From Novosphingobium sp. NDB2Meth1 (GTDB lineage Bacteria > Pseudomonadota > Alphaproteobacteria > Sphingomonadales > Sphingomonadaceae), in NCBI RefSeq assembly GCF_900117425.1, contig NZ_FPEH01000011.1:124001-188000 (forward strand): a stretch of 64,000 bases of DNA, written 5' to 3'. The notes beneath the pieces are model-generated. The model was not told the origin of the DNA. It was given only the letters and a program-made list of their open reading frames with translations, and did no database searches. Positions within the stretch are counted from its first letter, which is position 1; each line of letters begins with the position of its first letter. The translations under genes and the position numbers were made by a program. Of this stretch, positions 1 through 7,897 are shown one piece after another.

Positions 1-591
1 AACCGAATAATCGGCATCCCAAGGCGTGATCTCGAAGGGGAAAGGCTCATAACCCGACATGGAGCACCACTTCTCAGCCGCATGCGGCATCAGGTCGCGC
101 TTCTCCGTCGCAAGCATCCGGATATCGTATTGCTTGACCAGATCCTTGAACTCGGTTCCGACACAGAACCATTGGTCAATCGCATCGCCGCTGCGCTTCA
201 CCAGAGCGCGCGTCTCCGGATGCATCAGGGGCTTAGCCGGGCCCGCGAAATCAGGCCAAGGCACTTCATCGCTCTCGTGCATCAGGCCCTGATAAACGGC
301 CTCTAGGGGATGGCCGTCGCGCCACATCTGGTCGGCCAGCAAAACAACGTGCTGGCAGACGTTGTAGAGGCAGCGCGGTCCGCTCGTGCCATCGCTGTTC
401 CGCAGTCGCGTCTGACCCCGGAAACGATTGTTGCTGACCAAGCCCCATGCGTAGTCTTCGACGGTCATACCGGTCGCGTTGGGTTCCGCGAAATCGAAGT
501 AGAGCCCGTCGCCCATCAGGATGGTGGGGCCGACGATCAGCCGGGTGTGCTGGCTGGCAGCCGCAGCGTTGGCTGAAGCAAGATGGCTCAC
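1..591 (-). CDS. Phage HD-domain phosphohydrolase (partial, C-terminus off window)
   Basis: About 197 codons are visible before the gene leaves the window. The GTG start at 591 overlaps the upstream stop as GTGA. A helix CQHVVLLADQMW (residues 79-90) is followed by LMHESDEVPWPDF (103-115) and a late DIRMLATEKRDLM. The order and spacing match phage HD-domain proteins of the YfbR/5'-deoxynucleotidase type, where these segments carry metal ligands; here the usual HD pair reads H-E-S-D. A role in dNMP turnover next to ThyX is inferred. It is the most distal visible gene of the leftward early operon. Confidence 0.7.
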   Translation of the reverse strand, partial: MSHLASANAAAASQHTRLIVGPTILMGDGLYFDFAEPNATGMTVEDYAWGLVSNNRFRGQTRLRNSDGTSGPRCLYNVCQHVVLLADQMWRDGHPLEAVYQGLMHESDEVPWPDFAGPAKPLMHPETRALVKRSGDAIDQWFCVGTEFKDLVKQYDIRMLATEKRDLMPHAAEKWCSMSGYEPFPFEITPWDADYSV

Positions 592-947
592 AGCACATCC
601 TCCGGCGGAAAATGCTCCAGGTTCCGCATCTCGGCGAACTCGCAGATCTCGTCCCCGGTGATTTCGTCGGCAAAGCACCGCGCTTCCACGATGGTGATCG
701 CCTCTCCCCGGTACTCCCGCCGCGCCCAAGCGATGGCTTCCTCGCGCGTCGCGAGCTCGTTGGCGTATTCTTCATCGTCAGCTGCCTTCGCCCACCAGCG
801 CCACGGCGTGAGGCCCGCCTCGCCGCGCGCTGCGCGCCAGCGGTCGAGCATCGGCTCGTGATTGGCGTTCCATTCGCCGGAGCGGTTGGCGAGGGTGAGC
901 AGGGCCTCGATGTCGTCCATCGCCTGATCGGATGCGTATTCAGCCAC
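588..947 (-). CDS. Hypothetical acidic phage protein (119 aa)
   Basis: A GTG start at 947 reads VAEYASDQAMDDIEALL; the open frame continues upstream but that part is arginine/proline-rich and looks non-coding. The product is acidic, with a Trp-rich middle (TPWRWWAKAADDEEYA) and no signal peptide or membrane segment. It overlaps the upstream zinc-binding gene by 8 bases and the downstream HD hydrolase by 4. I do not recognise the family. Its position suggests an accessory early function. Confidence 0.65.
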   Translation of the reverse strand: MAEYASDQAMDDIEALLTLANRSGEWNANHEPMLDRWRAARGEAGLTPWRWWAKAADDEEYANELATREEAIAWARREYRGEAITIVEARCFADEITGDEICEFAEMRNLEHFPPEDVL

Positions 948-1188
948 GGCGCTGTTCCTTCCATTGTTCGTATGCGGCCGCGTGGGCCGGGCAGAGGTCT
1001 TTCTCGGGTGCGGGCGATGTGGTGCAGCTTGCGCAGATCGGCGCGTCACAGGTGCCGCTGCGGCGGCTGGGCACCTTCCAATCGCACTCGAGCGTGGCGC
1101 GCTTGCCGCAGGCGCAGCGCTTGCGCTTGCTGGTGGTGCAGACGATCGCCGCGCCGCCGCCGGGGAGGATGACGCGCTCGCAGGTCAT
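940..1188 (-). CDS. Small cysteine-rich zinc-binding protein (82 aa)
   Basis: ATG at 1188 overlaps the upstream stop (ATGA). The protein carries paired cysteine motifs, CACGKRATLEC near residue 25 and CDAPICASC near residue 47, then a late CPAH. Together they make a plausible two-zinc treble-clef or ribbon. Short Cys-rich proteins of this layout are common in phage early operons and in other alphaproteobacteria, but no precise role is known. The Arg/Lys-rich lead TTSKRKRC would suit nucleic-acid binding (inference). Confidence 0.65.
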   Translation of the reverse strand: MTCERVILPGGGAAIVCTTSKRKRCACGKRATLECDWKVPSRRSGTCDAPICASCTTSPAPEKDLCPAHAAAYEQWKEQRRG

Positions 1189-2336
1189 GCGGGCATTCCG
1201 TTGTGCTCTACGCCGTCGAGAAGGCGGCCTGCGGCCTTCTTGCCGACGCGATAGAGCCATTGATATCCAAGCGGATTGACTGGTCCCGGACCATCGAGGG
1301 TGGCCCAGAAATCGTCCAGAGCGGCTTTGTCTACGTCGACCGCTCGACTGTTGCATGCTTCTCCCGCGGCAATCCGTCGTGCATGTTCCTTCACAGAAAA
1401 GTCGCGACAACAGATGCGACCATCCGCCAGCATCGATAGTCCTTCGGCGTTCGGATATTGCCTCTGGTTGCGCTCCGGGCCGTGGCAATAGATGTCGACG
1501 CTACTGGTCGGCAGCCACTCGCCGTTCTGCTTGTGGAAGTATTCGACGCGGTTCCATGCGCACCAATCGCGGGTGTAGCGGAACCAGTTGGGGTGCGCAG
1601 GCCGCGCCTTCGGGCCGCTTTCGCCACCACCGATGATCTGGTCGACGAACCCCCACCCTACCCAGTCGACCGGACCCAGCGCAGGCTCATAGCTGACGAA
1701 CTTCACCGATGCCGGGGTGTTGCGCAGGTCCTCGCGCCGCTCATCCGCACGCTGCTGATCCTCGACGCTGACGCCGAGCCAGATACCGGGCGGCGGGTTG
1801 TTCGGGCCGTAGTCGTCCAGCGTGGCGCGGGCGTCGTCGCTGCGCCGATCGAGCGGATCGACGCGCTCCATGACGTGCGCCTCTGCTGACGCGTTGGCAA
1901 TTTCCCAGAACTCGGGCTCATTCAGCCATGCCAGCATGATGTCCGACCGCTTGGTCAGCACCTGAAAGATATGGCCGCGCAGGTGATGGGCCGCGATCAT
2001 CACGCCGAACAACTGCGCCACGTCGCCCATCTCCAAGGCGGCGTGGAAGAAATCGCTGGTGCTGCTTGCGAAAATCTTGGCCGGTATGCGCCAGCGCAGT
2101 GGCAGGTCGATGCGGTCACACTGGATCGCCACCTCGCCGGTCCAGCGCCCGCCCTTGGCGGTGCGCTCGGCAAAGCCGTGGCCCCACTGGCCGGGATCGG
2201 AGAACCGCGCGGCCATCGCCTCGGCATAGCAGCCGCCGTGATCACCGGGGCCGCCGCAACCGGGCGAGATGCGAGTGCAGCCCCGGATCGGGTTCCAATC
2301 GGACCGGTCGGTCCATTCGATCTTGCTGGCGGTCAT
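1185..2336 (-). CDS. DUF5131 / phage Gp37-Gp68 family protein
   Basis: 383 aa, from MTASKIEWTD at 2336. The start KIEWTDRSDWNPIRGCTR, a Cys cluster (GCTR..SPGCGGPG...GCYAE), the later FQVLTKRS and IWLGVSVEDQ, and the C-terminal IIGGGESGPKARP are the hallmarks of the DUF5131 family, found in many phages and plasmids. The three cysteines resemble a radical-SAM/spore-photolyase-like Fe-S site, so a DNA or nucleotide modification role is often supposed but unproven. Compared with the usual GCxxxSxGCxxCYA spacing there is a GPGDHGG insertion before CYA. Confidence 0.85.
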   Translation of the reverse strand: MTASKIEWTDRSDWNPIRGCTRISPGCGGPGDHGGCYAEAMAARFSDPGQWGHGFAERTAKGGRWTGEVAIQCDRIDLPLRWRIPAKIFASSTSDFFHAALEMGDVAQLFGVMIAAHHLRGHIFQVLTKRSDIMLAWLNEPEFWEIANASAEAHVMERVDPLDRRSDDARATLDDYGPNNPPPGIWLGVSVEDQQRADERREDLRNTPASVKFVSYEPALGPVDWVGWGFVDQIIGGGESGPKARPAHPNWFRYTRDWCAWNRVEYFHKQNGEWLPTSSVDIYCHGPERNQRQYPNAEGLSMLADGRICCRDFSVKEHARRIAAGEACNSRAVDVDKAALDDFWATLDGPGPVNPLGYQWLYRVGKKAAGRLLDGVEHNGMPA

Positions 2337-2338
2337 GG

Positions 2339-2791
2339 TCAGTACCCCACACAATCTGGGCACGTGCACCCGTCGGGATGCACTTCCGTTCCACGCCAGT
2401 CGTCAGCCGTGCCCGGTAGCGCGTCGTCAGAACATCCCGTCGCCTCATCGGAGTCAGTATCGACCAGGAACGACGGCAGTTCGTTGTTGTTGGGAAGCGC
2501 CAGCGGCGGGATCGTCGCAGCAACGCTGCCCGGCAACTGATAGGTTCGTGTCGGCCGCCGCGCGTAGGCCGTCTCTGCAGAGCAGGGGGTGAACTGGTAG
2601 AGGCTCCCGCCGCCCACCAGCACCGGGGCCAGCATGACATCGCCGAACAACGGCTCGATCTGCAGCATCTTCGTGCCGAAGCGCTCGATCTCGGCGACCC
2701 GGCCAATCAGTGTGCGGTGGCCGAGCACCTCGACGATGGCGTAGTCGCCAGCGGGCAGGTCCATAGCGGTGATGGGGGTGGCTTCAGGCAC
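2339..2791 (-). CDS. Hypothetical protein ending in a CxCPDC tail (150 aa)
   Basis: MPEATPITAMDLPAGDYAIVEVLG starts at 2791, overlapping thyX by 8 bases. The N-terminal 60 residues look like a small beta-barrel (DYAIVEVLGHRTLIGRVAEI) found in other phage proteins of unknown role. The last residues CTCPDCVGY form a knuckle-like tail that recurs at the end of the protein encoded at 12125-12625, with the DNA also nearly identical over 27 bases. Function unknown. Confidence 0.7.
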   Translation of the reverse strand: MPEATPITAMDLPAGDYAIVEVLGHRTLIGRVAEIERFGTKMLQIEPLFGDVMLAPVLVGGGSLYQFTPCSAETAYARRPTRTYQLPGSVAATIPPLALPNNNELPSFLVDTDSDEATGCSDDALPGTADDWRGTEVHPDGCTCPDCVGY

Positions 2792-3470
2792 GGGCGTTCT
2801 CCCAAGCAGAAAGTGCTATCGGGGCAACGCCGCGCGCCAGCTCGCGCATTGCCTCGGCATAGACGCGGATCTCGTGCTGGGCGTGCTCGTGAGTGCGCAG
2901 CGTCAGGAACTTGAGCAGGTTGAGCAGGTCGACAGTCGCGAACATGGTCGAGTAGGTCGACACCGGCAGCACCGATCGAGCGAGTTCGCGCGGCCAGCCA
3001 TACTCGAGAAGCTGTCGATACGTCTCGAAGGCGGTACGGCACGCGGCATCGAGCAAAGCGACCTCGATTTTGCGGCTGCTTGCCAGGAACTCGTTGGACT
3101 CAATATCTCGCGCCTGCTTGCTCGACGTCGATTGCACGCCGATCAGGCCCGGATCGGGAATGTAGAACTCCTCCGGCAACTCGCGGTAGCGCGCGCTGAG
3201 TTCGTTGAAACTCCACGTCCGATGACGATGCCATTGGCGAAATACGAAGATCGGCGCGTGAACCTCGAAGGTGAACGTCACCGCCTCAAACGGCGTCGTG
3301 TGCGCGTTCCGCCACAAGTATCGGATCAAACGAGCGTCGCTTCCATCGTCTTCCCCGGCCCGCCACGCGGCGTCGTAGCTGACACGGGCAGCGCGTACGA
3401 TTGACAGGTCGGAACCCATGTGGTCGACGAGACGCACATAGCCGTGATCGAGAACATCAACGCGGTCCAT
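2784..3470 (-). CDS. thyX: Flavin-dependent thymidylate synthase
   Basis: 228 aa, from MDRVDVLDHG at 3470. It makes dTMP from dUMP using methylene-tetrahydrofolate, FAD and NADPH. The signature RHRTWSFNELSARY matches the ThyX motif RHR-x7-S. The preceding FEVHAPIFVFRQW and the C-terminal LRTHEHAQHEIRVYAEAM are also typical. The ATG overlaps the end of the DUF3310 gene by 14 bases; a longer open frame upstream is Arg/Ser-rich and was discarded. Phage ThyX supports thymidylate supply during replication. DUF3310 and the HD hydrolase are neighbours, so this is a small nucleotide-metabolism block. Confidence 0.95.
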   Translation of the reverse strand: MDRVDVLDHGYVRLVDHMGSDLSIVRAARVSYDAAWRAGEDDGSDARLIRYLWRNAHTTPFEAVTFTFEVHAPIFVFRQWHRHRTWSFNELSARYRELPEEFYIPDPGLIGVQSTSSKQARDIESNEFLASSRKIEVALLDAACRTAFETYRQLLEYGWPRELARSVLPVSTYSTMFATVDLLNLLKFLTLRTHEHAQHEIRVYAEAMRELARGVAPIALSAWENARA

Positions 3471-3678
3471 TGGCCGACCTCCTGTTCTCGATCTCACGGT
3501 CGAGGTACCAGCGTGCCTTTTCCAGATCCTCGATCGGCGCGCCTTTGCGGTCAGATCGCGCGATGTACTTCGCGGCATTGCCCAGATTGAAGCCCAATCC
3601 CCATGCCTCGATCACCTTGATGGCTTCGTATGGGTTGTCTGCGCCGCCGTAATGGGCCGGATGATCGACGTTACTCAT
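3457..3678 (-). CDS. DUF3310 (SaV-like) family protein
   Basis: 73 aa. The N-terminus NVDHPAHYGG, then YEAIKVIEAWGLGFNLGNAAKYIARSDRKG and EDLEKARWYLDREI (here split for length), is the DUF3310 pattern. This small domain is very common in phages and often lies near nucleotide-metabolism genes. Its biochemical role is not established; a nucleotide-kinase-associated function has been suggested. It overlaps ThiF upstream by 4 bases. Confidence 0.9.
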   Translation of the reverse strand: MSNVDHPAHYGGADNPYEAIKVIEAWGLGFNLGNAAKYIARSDRKGAPIEDLEKARWYLDREIENRRSANGPR

Positions 3679-4475
3679 GCTGCTTGCGCCTCCTGCGCGG
3701 TGGGGTTCGAGATTGGGGGCAGCGGGATCGGCACGGCCTGCCCGCTGGCGAGATTAATGAAGGCGCCGGCGTGGCCGATCGAACCGCGGCCGAGCAGTTC
3801 GAACAGCAGTGCCAGGGCGTGGCTGGCGACGACGCGGTTGATGAAGAGGCTCTGGCGCTCCAGCGCTTCGGCGACCGAGCAGCTGGGCGCATCGTCCTCG
3901 ACGACGGTCTCGTCCGCGAGCTCGGGGAAGTATTCCAGCACGGTGGGCAGGCGGACGAGGCCTTCCTTGTCGTACTTGCGCGCCGGCTGGCCGATCAGGA
4001 GCTGGCCATCGGTGGAGCGGTTGCCGAGATCGAGCCAGTAGGCGGGCGGATTGTGATTGTAATCCTGCGGGTCCGGCTGCATCGCCGCGCCGATCGCGCG
4101 CCGGGCGGTGGCGGTATCAACGCAGGTGATCACCAGATCATGCCCGCCGACGCCTATGGCCTCGGGTGCACGGCCATGCACGGCGCGCCAGTTCAGCCCG
4201 TGCGCGATGTTGATCCGCTCGACCAGCGTGCGCGCCTTGGAATTGCCGAGGTCGCAGCGATAGAACGGCTGGCGGCCGAGGTTCGCCTCGCTGACGGTGT
4301 CGTCGTCGACCACCGTCACATCAAGCGAGCGTGACGAGATCTCGCGCAGGGCGGTATCGAGCGACGCCAGCCCCATGAGCATCTGCGCGCCGTTACCGCC
4401 GCAGCCGATGAGCAGCACCCTCAGCGCGCGGTCCTGCATCTTGGCGGGCAGGTAATGACGGTTCTCAGGCTGCAT
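3675..4475 (-). CDS. PRTRC system ThiF family protein (E1-like adenylyltransferase)
   Basis: 266 aa. The nucleotide loop LLIGCGGNGAQML (GxGGxG) lies near residue 25. DDDTVSEANLGRQPFYRCD follows, holding the Asp and the Asn/Arg that position ATP and the substrate C-terminus in the ThiF/E1 fold, then DLVITCVDTATAR. DDAPSCSVAEALERQS carries a Cys at the place where ThiF relatives keep a conserved cysteine. The start at 4475 has a strong GAGGAGG six bases upstream and overlaps protein A by 11 bases. E1-like proteins activate ubiquitin-like C-termini; the partner here is inferred to be protein C of the same cassette. Confidence 0.9.
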   Translation of the reverse strand: MQPENRHYLPAKMQDRALRVLLIGCGGNGAQMLMGLASLDTALREISSRSLDVTVVDDDTVSEANLGRQPFYRCDLGNSKARTLVERINIAHGLNWRAVHGRAPEAIGVGGHDLVITCVDTATARRAIGAAMQPDPQDYNHNPPAYWLDLGNRSTDGQLLIGQPARKYDKEGLVRLPTVLEYFPELADETVVEDDAPSCSVAEALERQSLFINRVVASHALALLFELLGRGSIGHAGAFINLASGQAVPIPLPPISNPTAQEAQAA

Positions 4476-5121
4476 CGCTGGCCTCCTCAAACGGCAGGCC
4501 GGGCAGCGTCAGGAACATGCCCCCGGCGCACAGGCGCGCCTTGACGGTCAGATTGTCAGGTGTGGCGAAATTTCCGACCACGATCGCGATCTTGGTGCTG
4601 TAGGCGTCGTCGGCATCGTCGGTCGCGCTGAAGAACGCCGGGCCCGCACCGTGGCTGTGGATGTCGCAAACCAGATGCCAGCCTTCGGCCAGGATAGGCG
4701 GGCGGTAGACAAGGCGGCTGGGCGTCGCGGCGTCGATCTCCGGGAACTCAAGGCGGAATGTCCGCGTCTGTTCGTGCCAGAGGATAAAGGCTGCCGCCTC
4801 ATTGGGCATCGCCGCCGCAAAGTGCTCAAGCACCTGGGTGAACAGCACGGCGGGGATGTTGCCGCACCGGAAGCTCAGCGCATCCGGGCCCACTGATCCA
4901 TAGGGCGCATAGCACTCCGGCCCGTCGGTCACGCGGTAATCGAGCGCGAGCCACGCCCGGCGCAGGATCAGCATCATGCCGTCACGGCCGACGATGAAGC
5001 CCTGCCCGGCGCGGACCTCGCGCAGCGCATCGATGGCGGGCGCGCGGCCTGCCGGTGGCACCGGATAGCAAGGGAACGTTTCGAGCACGGCGGCGGCGGT
5101 CGGATCGGCGGCGAGCATCAT
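4465..5121 (-). CDS. PRTRC system protein A (JAB/JAMM metallopeptidase-like)
   Basis: 218 aa. A full JAMM motif is visible: CDIHSHGAGPAFFSATDD, i.e. H-x-H, seven residues, S, two residues, D. A candidate upstream Glu lies in AAAFILWHEQTR. Such zinc peptidases remove or mature ubiquitin-like proteins. The ATGATG start at 5121 overlaps the upstream stop at 5118. In PRTRC cassettes protein A sits between B and ThiF, as here, apart from one inserted gene. Cleavage of protein C or its conjugates is an inference; no substrate is known to me. Confidence 0.9.
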   Translation of the reverse strand: MMLAADPTAAAVLETFPCYPVPPAGRAPAIDALREVRAGQGFIVGRDGMMLILRRAWLALDYRVTDGPECYAPYGSVGPDALSFRCGNIPAVLFTQVLEHFAAAMPNEAAAFILWHEQTRTFRLEFPEIDAATPSRLVYRPPILAEGWHLVCDIHSHGAGPAFFSATDDADDAYSTKIAIVVGNFATPDNLTVKARLCAGGMFLTLPGLPFEEASDAA

Positions 5122-5705
5122 GCTGCCACCTGCGCATCAAGCGCGCGTAGCGGGACCGCGACATCAGCAGGCCAGCGCGGCTGATTGTCCAAGAGGTTGC
5201 CTCGCCAACTCAGCCAGTGCCGAACGGTTGGGAACCCTTCCGGCCAGTCCATGCGGCTCCACAAGCAACCGCCATCGTCGTCGACCATCGGCCACCGCGC
5301 TTTCCAGCGCTTCTCGTCGCATTCCTCGCACTGGCACCACTGGATGCGTTCCCGGCGCGGATAGAACAGGCTGTTGCCGGAGTAACCGCAACGACCGCGC
5401 CCGAAGTGGTCCTCAAGTTCCGACATCAGATCATCGCTGAGCTCGGCAAAGTCGGGCCCTGACGAATCCTCGCGATCGTAACCACAGCCCCATGTGCTGC
5501 AGCCCCGGATGATCCAGTATGCCGGCCGCTGATTGTTCGTCGTCAAAGTGAACAGCGCGCGGCCATCGCCGCAGATCACCGGCAGCAAGCGCGGCGTGAA
5601 AGTGATCGAATGCTCCGGGATCCAGAGGTAGGACGATTGCTTCTTCTCCACCGCCTTGCGGAGGCGTTCGTGGAGGGCGTCGGGTTCTCGGGTTTCCAGC
5701 ATCAT
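5118..5705 (-). CDS. Hypothetical protein inserted in the PRTRC cassette (195 aa)
   Basis: Sits between PRTRC B and A with 4-base overlaps on both sides, so it is translated as part of the cassette. It has a Cys pair region WCQCEECDEKRW near residue 122, earlier CSTWGCGYD, and several Trp-rich segments (CLWSRMDWPEGFP). No membrane segment or signal. I do not recognise it, and it is not one of the named PRTRC components. It could be a cargo, a substrate or an adaptor; this is speculative. Confidence 0.7.
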   Translation of the reverse strand: MMLETREPDALHERLRKAVEKKQSSYLWIPEHSITFTPRLLPVICGDGRALFTLTTNNQRPAYWIIRGCSTWGCGYDREDSSGPDFAELSDDLMSELEDHFGRGRCGYSGNSLFYPRRERIQWCQCEECDEKRWKARWPMVDDDGGCLWSRMDWPEGFPTVRHWLSWRGNLLDNQPRWPADVAVPLRALDAQVAA

Positions 5706-6511
5706 GCGCCTCCTGCGATCAGCTGGCCCACCGTCAGCGGCTGGCCCTTCGCCTTGCCGCGCACTGTCGTCATGAACGGCTTCAGGCGGCGAACCGGGAA
5801 CGTCCTGGCCTTGCGCGCGGCGAGATCGTCCCAGAGGCGGACCAGACCGCCCTTCCCCGTGATCGCCTGATCCTGCCCGGCGTTGGGATGCGTCGACCAG
5901 GAGTCGAACACCGCCGCTTCGAATTGCGCCATCGCTGCGATGCCGAGCGCCTTGGGCTTGGCGATGTTGCCCCAGCAGAGCGAGCCGTTGATAAACACGT
6001 TCAGGACCGGCGAGTGATAGGCCACGGTTTCGGCGGTGGGCCGCTTGTTCACCGCAAGCGCGAAGACGCCGAGGCTGCGGCGCGTGGCGATCAGCAGGTG
6101 CGCCGGATAAGGCACCGCGACGGTGGTGCGCTGGTCGAGCACCTTCAGGTCAGCGGTCGGGCGGCTGATCGCGAAGTGCGCCATGCGGACGCGTTCGGGG
6201 ATCCACCAAGCCAGCATGTCAGGGTGCGAGACCAGCACGTTTTCGGGCAGGATTTCCGGCGGTGCGGCGCTGCCGAGGAGCGAGGCCCACTTGCGCACAT
6301 GCGCGCGGGTGAGCGGGGCGCCGGCGGCGATCACCGGCTTGCCGTCCTGCTCCTCGATGCCGTGCAGGCTGGCGAAGGCGGCGCCGGTCATCGGGCGCCC
6401 TGCCCCTTCCGGGCCATAGAGCAGGATCGCATTGGTCAGCGTGAGACCGCCGCCGGCGCTCTCGAACTCGACCTTGTTGCTGGCCGAGCGCAGTTCGGCG
6501 ACGCCGCTCAT
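5702..6511 (-). CDS. PRTRC system protein B (E2-like)
   Basis: 269 aa, from MSGVAELRSA at 6511 (ATGA overlap with F). The segment YHSPVLNVFINGSLCWGNI near residue 185 resembles the E2 active-site region (H-P-N-V...G-x-x-C-L): a His, an Asn, then GSLC with a candidate catalytic cysteine. SHPDMLAWWIPERV before it is typical of PRTRC B. In E2 enzymes the cysteine carries the activated modifier. The family assignment is strong; the conjugation role is inferred from motif and company. Confidence 0.9.
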   Translation of the reverse strand: MSGVAELRSASNKVEFESAGGGLTLTNAILLYGPEGAGRPMTGAAFASLHGIEEQDGKPVIAAGAPLTRAHVRKWASLLGSAAPPEILPENVLVSHPDMLAWWIPERVRMAHFAISRPTADLKVLDQRTTVAVPYPAHLLIATRRSLGVFALAVNKRPTAETVAYHSPVLNVFINGSLCWGNIAKPKALGIAAMAQFEAAVFDSWSTHPNAGQDQAITGKGGLVRLWDDLAARKARTFPVRRLKPFMTTVRGKAKGQPLTVGQLIAGGA

Positions 6512-7482
6512 GGCCGCACCTTCGAGACATCGAGGTCGATCAGTTCTTGCGCGGCCGCGATCAGTTCGGCGCCGAGGCGGAGCGATGCGAACCACTGATC
6601 AAGCGTGGCGGCATCGGTCAGCTGGCAGATGCCGGCGACATTGTGAAACCCGTATTCCATGCCGTGCTGGGCGATTTCGTCCAGCTCCTGCGCGTAGACA
6701 TCGAAGGGCACGAGCGTGAGCGCTGGGAGCGTCGCCGCGTCTTCGTACTCAGGCATGTAGCCAAGGATCTCGTAACCATCGAACCGCCAGGCGTTGCCCG
6801 GTTCCTTGACCGCGCGGACCGCATCGGCGGCTGCTGTCACGCGCTTGATCGCGCTGCGGAGCGCGGGCGGCAGCTTCTTCAGCGGGTCCGCATTCTCCGG
6901 CAGCATGTAATCCGGGCGGCGCGCCTCGATGTGCGAAGGCAGGGTGAGGTCATCCGGATCCTGGCCGTGAAACGTCACCAGCGCATGGCGAGCGCCTTCG
7001 TCGTCGGTCTCGCCATCCCAGTAGTAGCCGGACAGCTCTTCCATCATCTCATGGAAGCCGAACAGCGGCAGGACGGCGGCGAGATCGTGCAAGGCCCCGT
7101 AGGCGGCGGCGCGCCAGCCCACCGGGGCAACGCTGCCCTTGAGCGTGTTCGCCAGCACATTGGTGAGCTCGATCCAGCCCATGTCGATCTGGCCGACGCT
7201 GTCGCAGATGATCGCGAGCGCGGGCGGCTGGCCGGCTCCATCGCCAGCAAGGACGAAGACGCGCAGATCGGCCAAGGTGTTGACGCCGATGATATCGAGC
7301 ACGGCCTGCCGAAAGCGCTGTTCGATGAAGCGGCGCGCCTCGCTCAGGCCAAACAGCTGATCGGTGGGGGCCTGTTGTGCCACCCAACGGCCGATGATCT
7401 TGTGATGATGGCTGAGCGGCGCATCGAACCCGGCAGGCACCGCCGGCGACAGCGCAACCGCCCTGCCCGCCAGATCACCCAA
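6508..7482 (-). CDS. PRTRC system protein F (start uncertain)
   Basis: The frame is open from 7620, but the first 46 codons look like a shadow (Ser/Arg-rich), so I place the start at TTG 7482 or GTG 7440. The body has HKIIGRWVAQ, LRVFVLAGDGAG, HDLAAVLPLFGFHEMMEELSGYYWDGETDDEGA (split by me as two neighbouring segments), RPDYMLPENADP and a C-terminal DEIAQHGMEYGFHNV, the layout of PRTRC F. No catalytic motif is apparent. The 66-codon frame at 7475-7675 feeds directly into it, so either two coupled genes or a frameshifted single gene is possible. Confidence 0.8.
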   Translation of the reverse strand: MGDLAGRAVALSPAVPAGFDAPLSHHHKIIGRWVAQQAPTDQLFGLSEARRFIEQRFRQAVLDIIGVNTLADLRVFVLAGDGAGQPPALAIICDSVGQIDMGWIELTNVLANTLKGSVAPVGWRAAAYGALHDLAAVLPLFGFHEMMEELSGYYWDGETDDEGARHALVTFHGQDPDDLTLPSHIEARRPDYMLPENADPLKKLPPALRSAIKRVTAAADAVRAVKEPGNAWRFDGYEILGYMPEYEDAATLPALTLVPFDVYAQELDEIAQHGMEYGFHNVAGICQLTDAATLDQWFASLRLGAELIAAAQELIDLDVSKVRP

Positions 7483-7675
7483 GCGGCGCGAGGAACAGCC
7501 CGGCTGGCGGCGTGAGGGGTTCGTGCCCGCTGCCTTCTGGCGCGCCGGCGAGGTTCGCATGGAGGGCCTGCTGCGAAGCGCTGCAGACGGGGCGGGCATC
7601 GCCGGACGTGTCGCCATCATCGGTTTCGATCCATTCCAGAAGGGTTTTGCGGGGCGGCGGGGGGACGCCGGTCAT
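7475..7675 (-). CDS. 66-aa ORF at the 5' end of PRTRC F (separate gene or F N-terminus)
   Basis: ATG at 7675 overlaps the protein C stop (ATGA), the coupling style of the whole operon. Its composition (KTLLEWIETDDGDTSG) looks coding. It ends in TGA at 7475-7477, where the F frame takes over within a few bases (TTG at 7482). It may be the true N-terminus of F separated by a frameshift, natural or sequencing error, or a small coupled gene. I cannot choose between these from one sequence. Confidence 0.5.
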   Translation of the reverse strand: MTGVPPPPRKTLLEWIETDDGDTSGDARPVCSASQQALHANLAGAPEGSGHEPLTPPAGLFLAPLG

Positions 7676-7881
7676 CGGCCCTTGGTGCCGACGGCGCGGC
7701 GGTACTCAGTCACCAGCGCGCCATTGGTCACGCCGAGGTCGACCGCCTCGGCATTCAGGATCGCGGGGTAGAGCGTGGCGTGATAGGCGCGCAGCGCGGC
7801 GGCATCGCCGGCGAGATGCGGCGGAACCGGCAGGTCGATGCCGTCGTAGCGGTAGACGCGGGTGAGTGTGGTGACTTCCAT
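7672..7881 (-). CDS. PRTRC system protein C (small, candidate ubiquitin-like)
   Basis: 69 aa, ATG at 7881 with AGGAGCC upstream. VTTLTRVYRYDGIDLPVPP begins with two probable strands, then RAYHATLYPAILNAEAVDLG and VTNGALVTEYRRAVGTKGR. This is the PRTRC C pattern (YDG..LP.P, YP.L.NA). Size and predicted strand-helix-strand order fit a beta-grasp fold, and a Gly lies two residues from the C-terminus (GTKGR). A role as modifier for the E1/E2-like partners is an inference. Confidence 0.85.
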   Translation of the reverse strand: MEVTTLTRVYRYDGIDLPVPPHLAGDAAALRAYHATLYPAILNAEAVDLGVTNGALVTEYRRAVGTKGR

Positions 7882-7897
7882 CGGTGGCTCCTGACGA

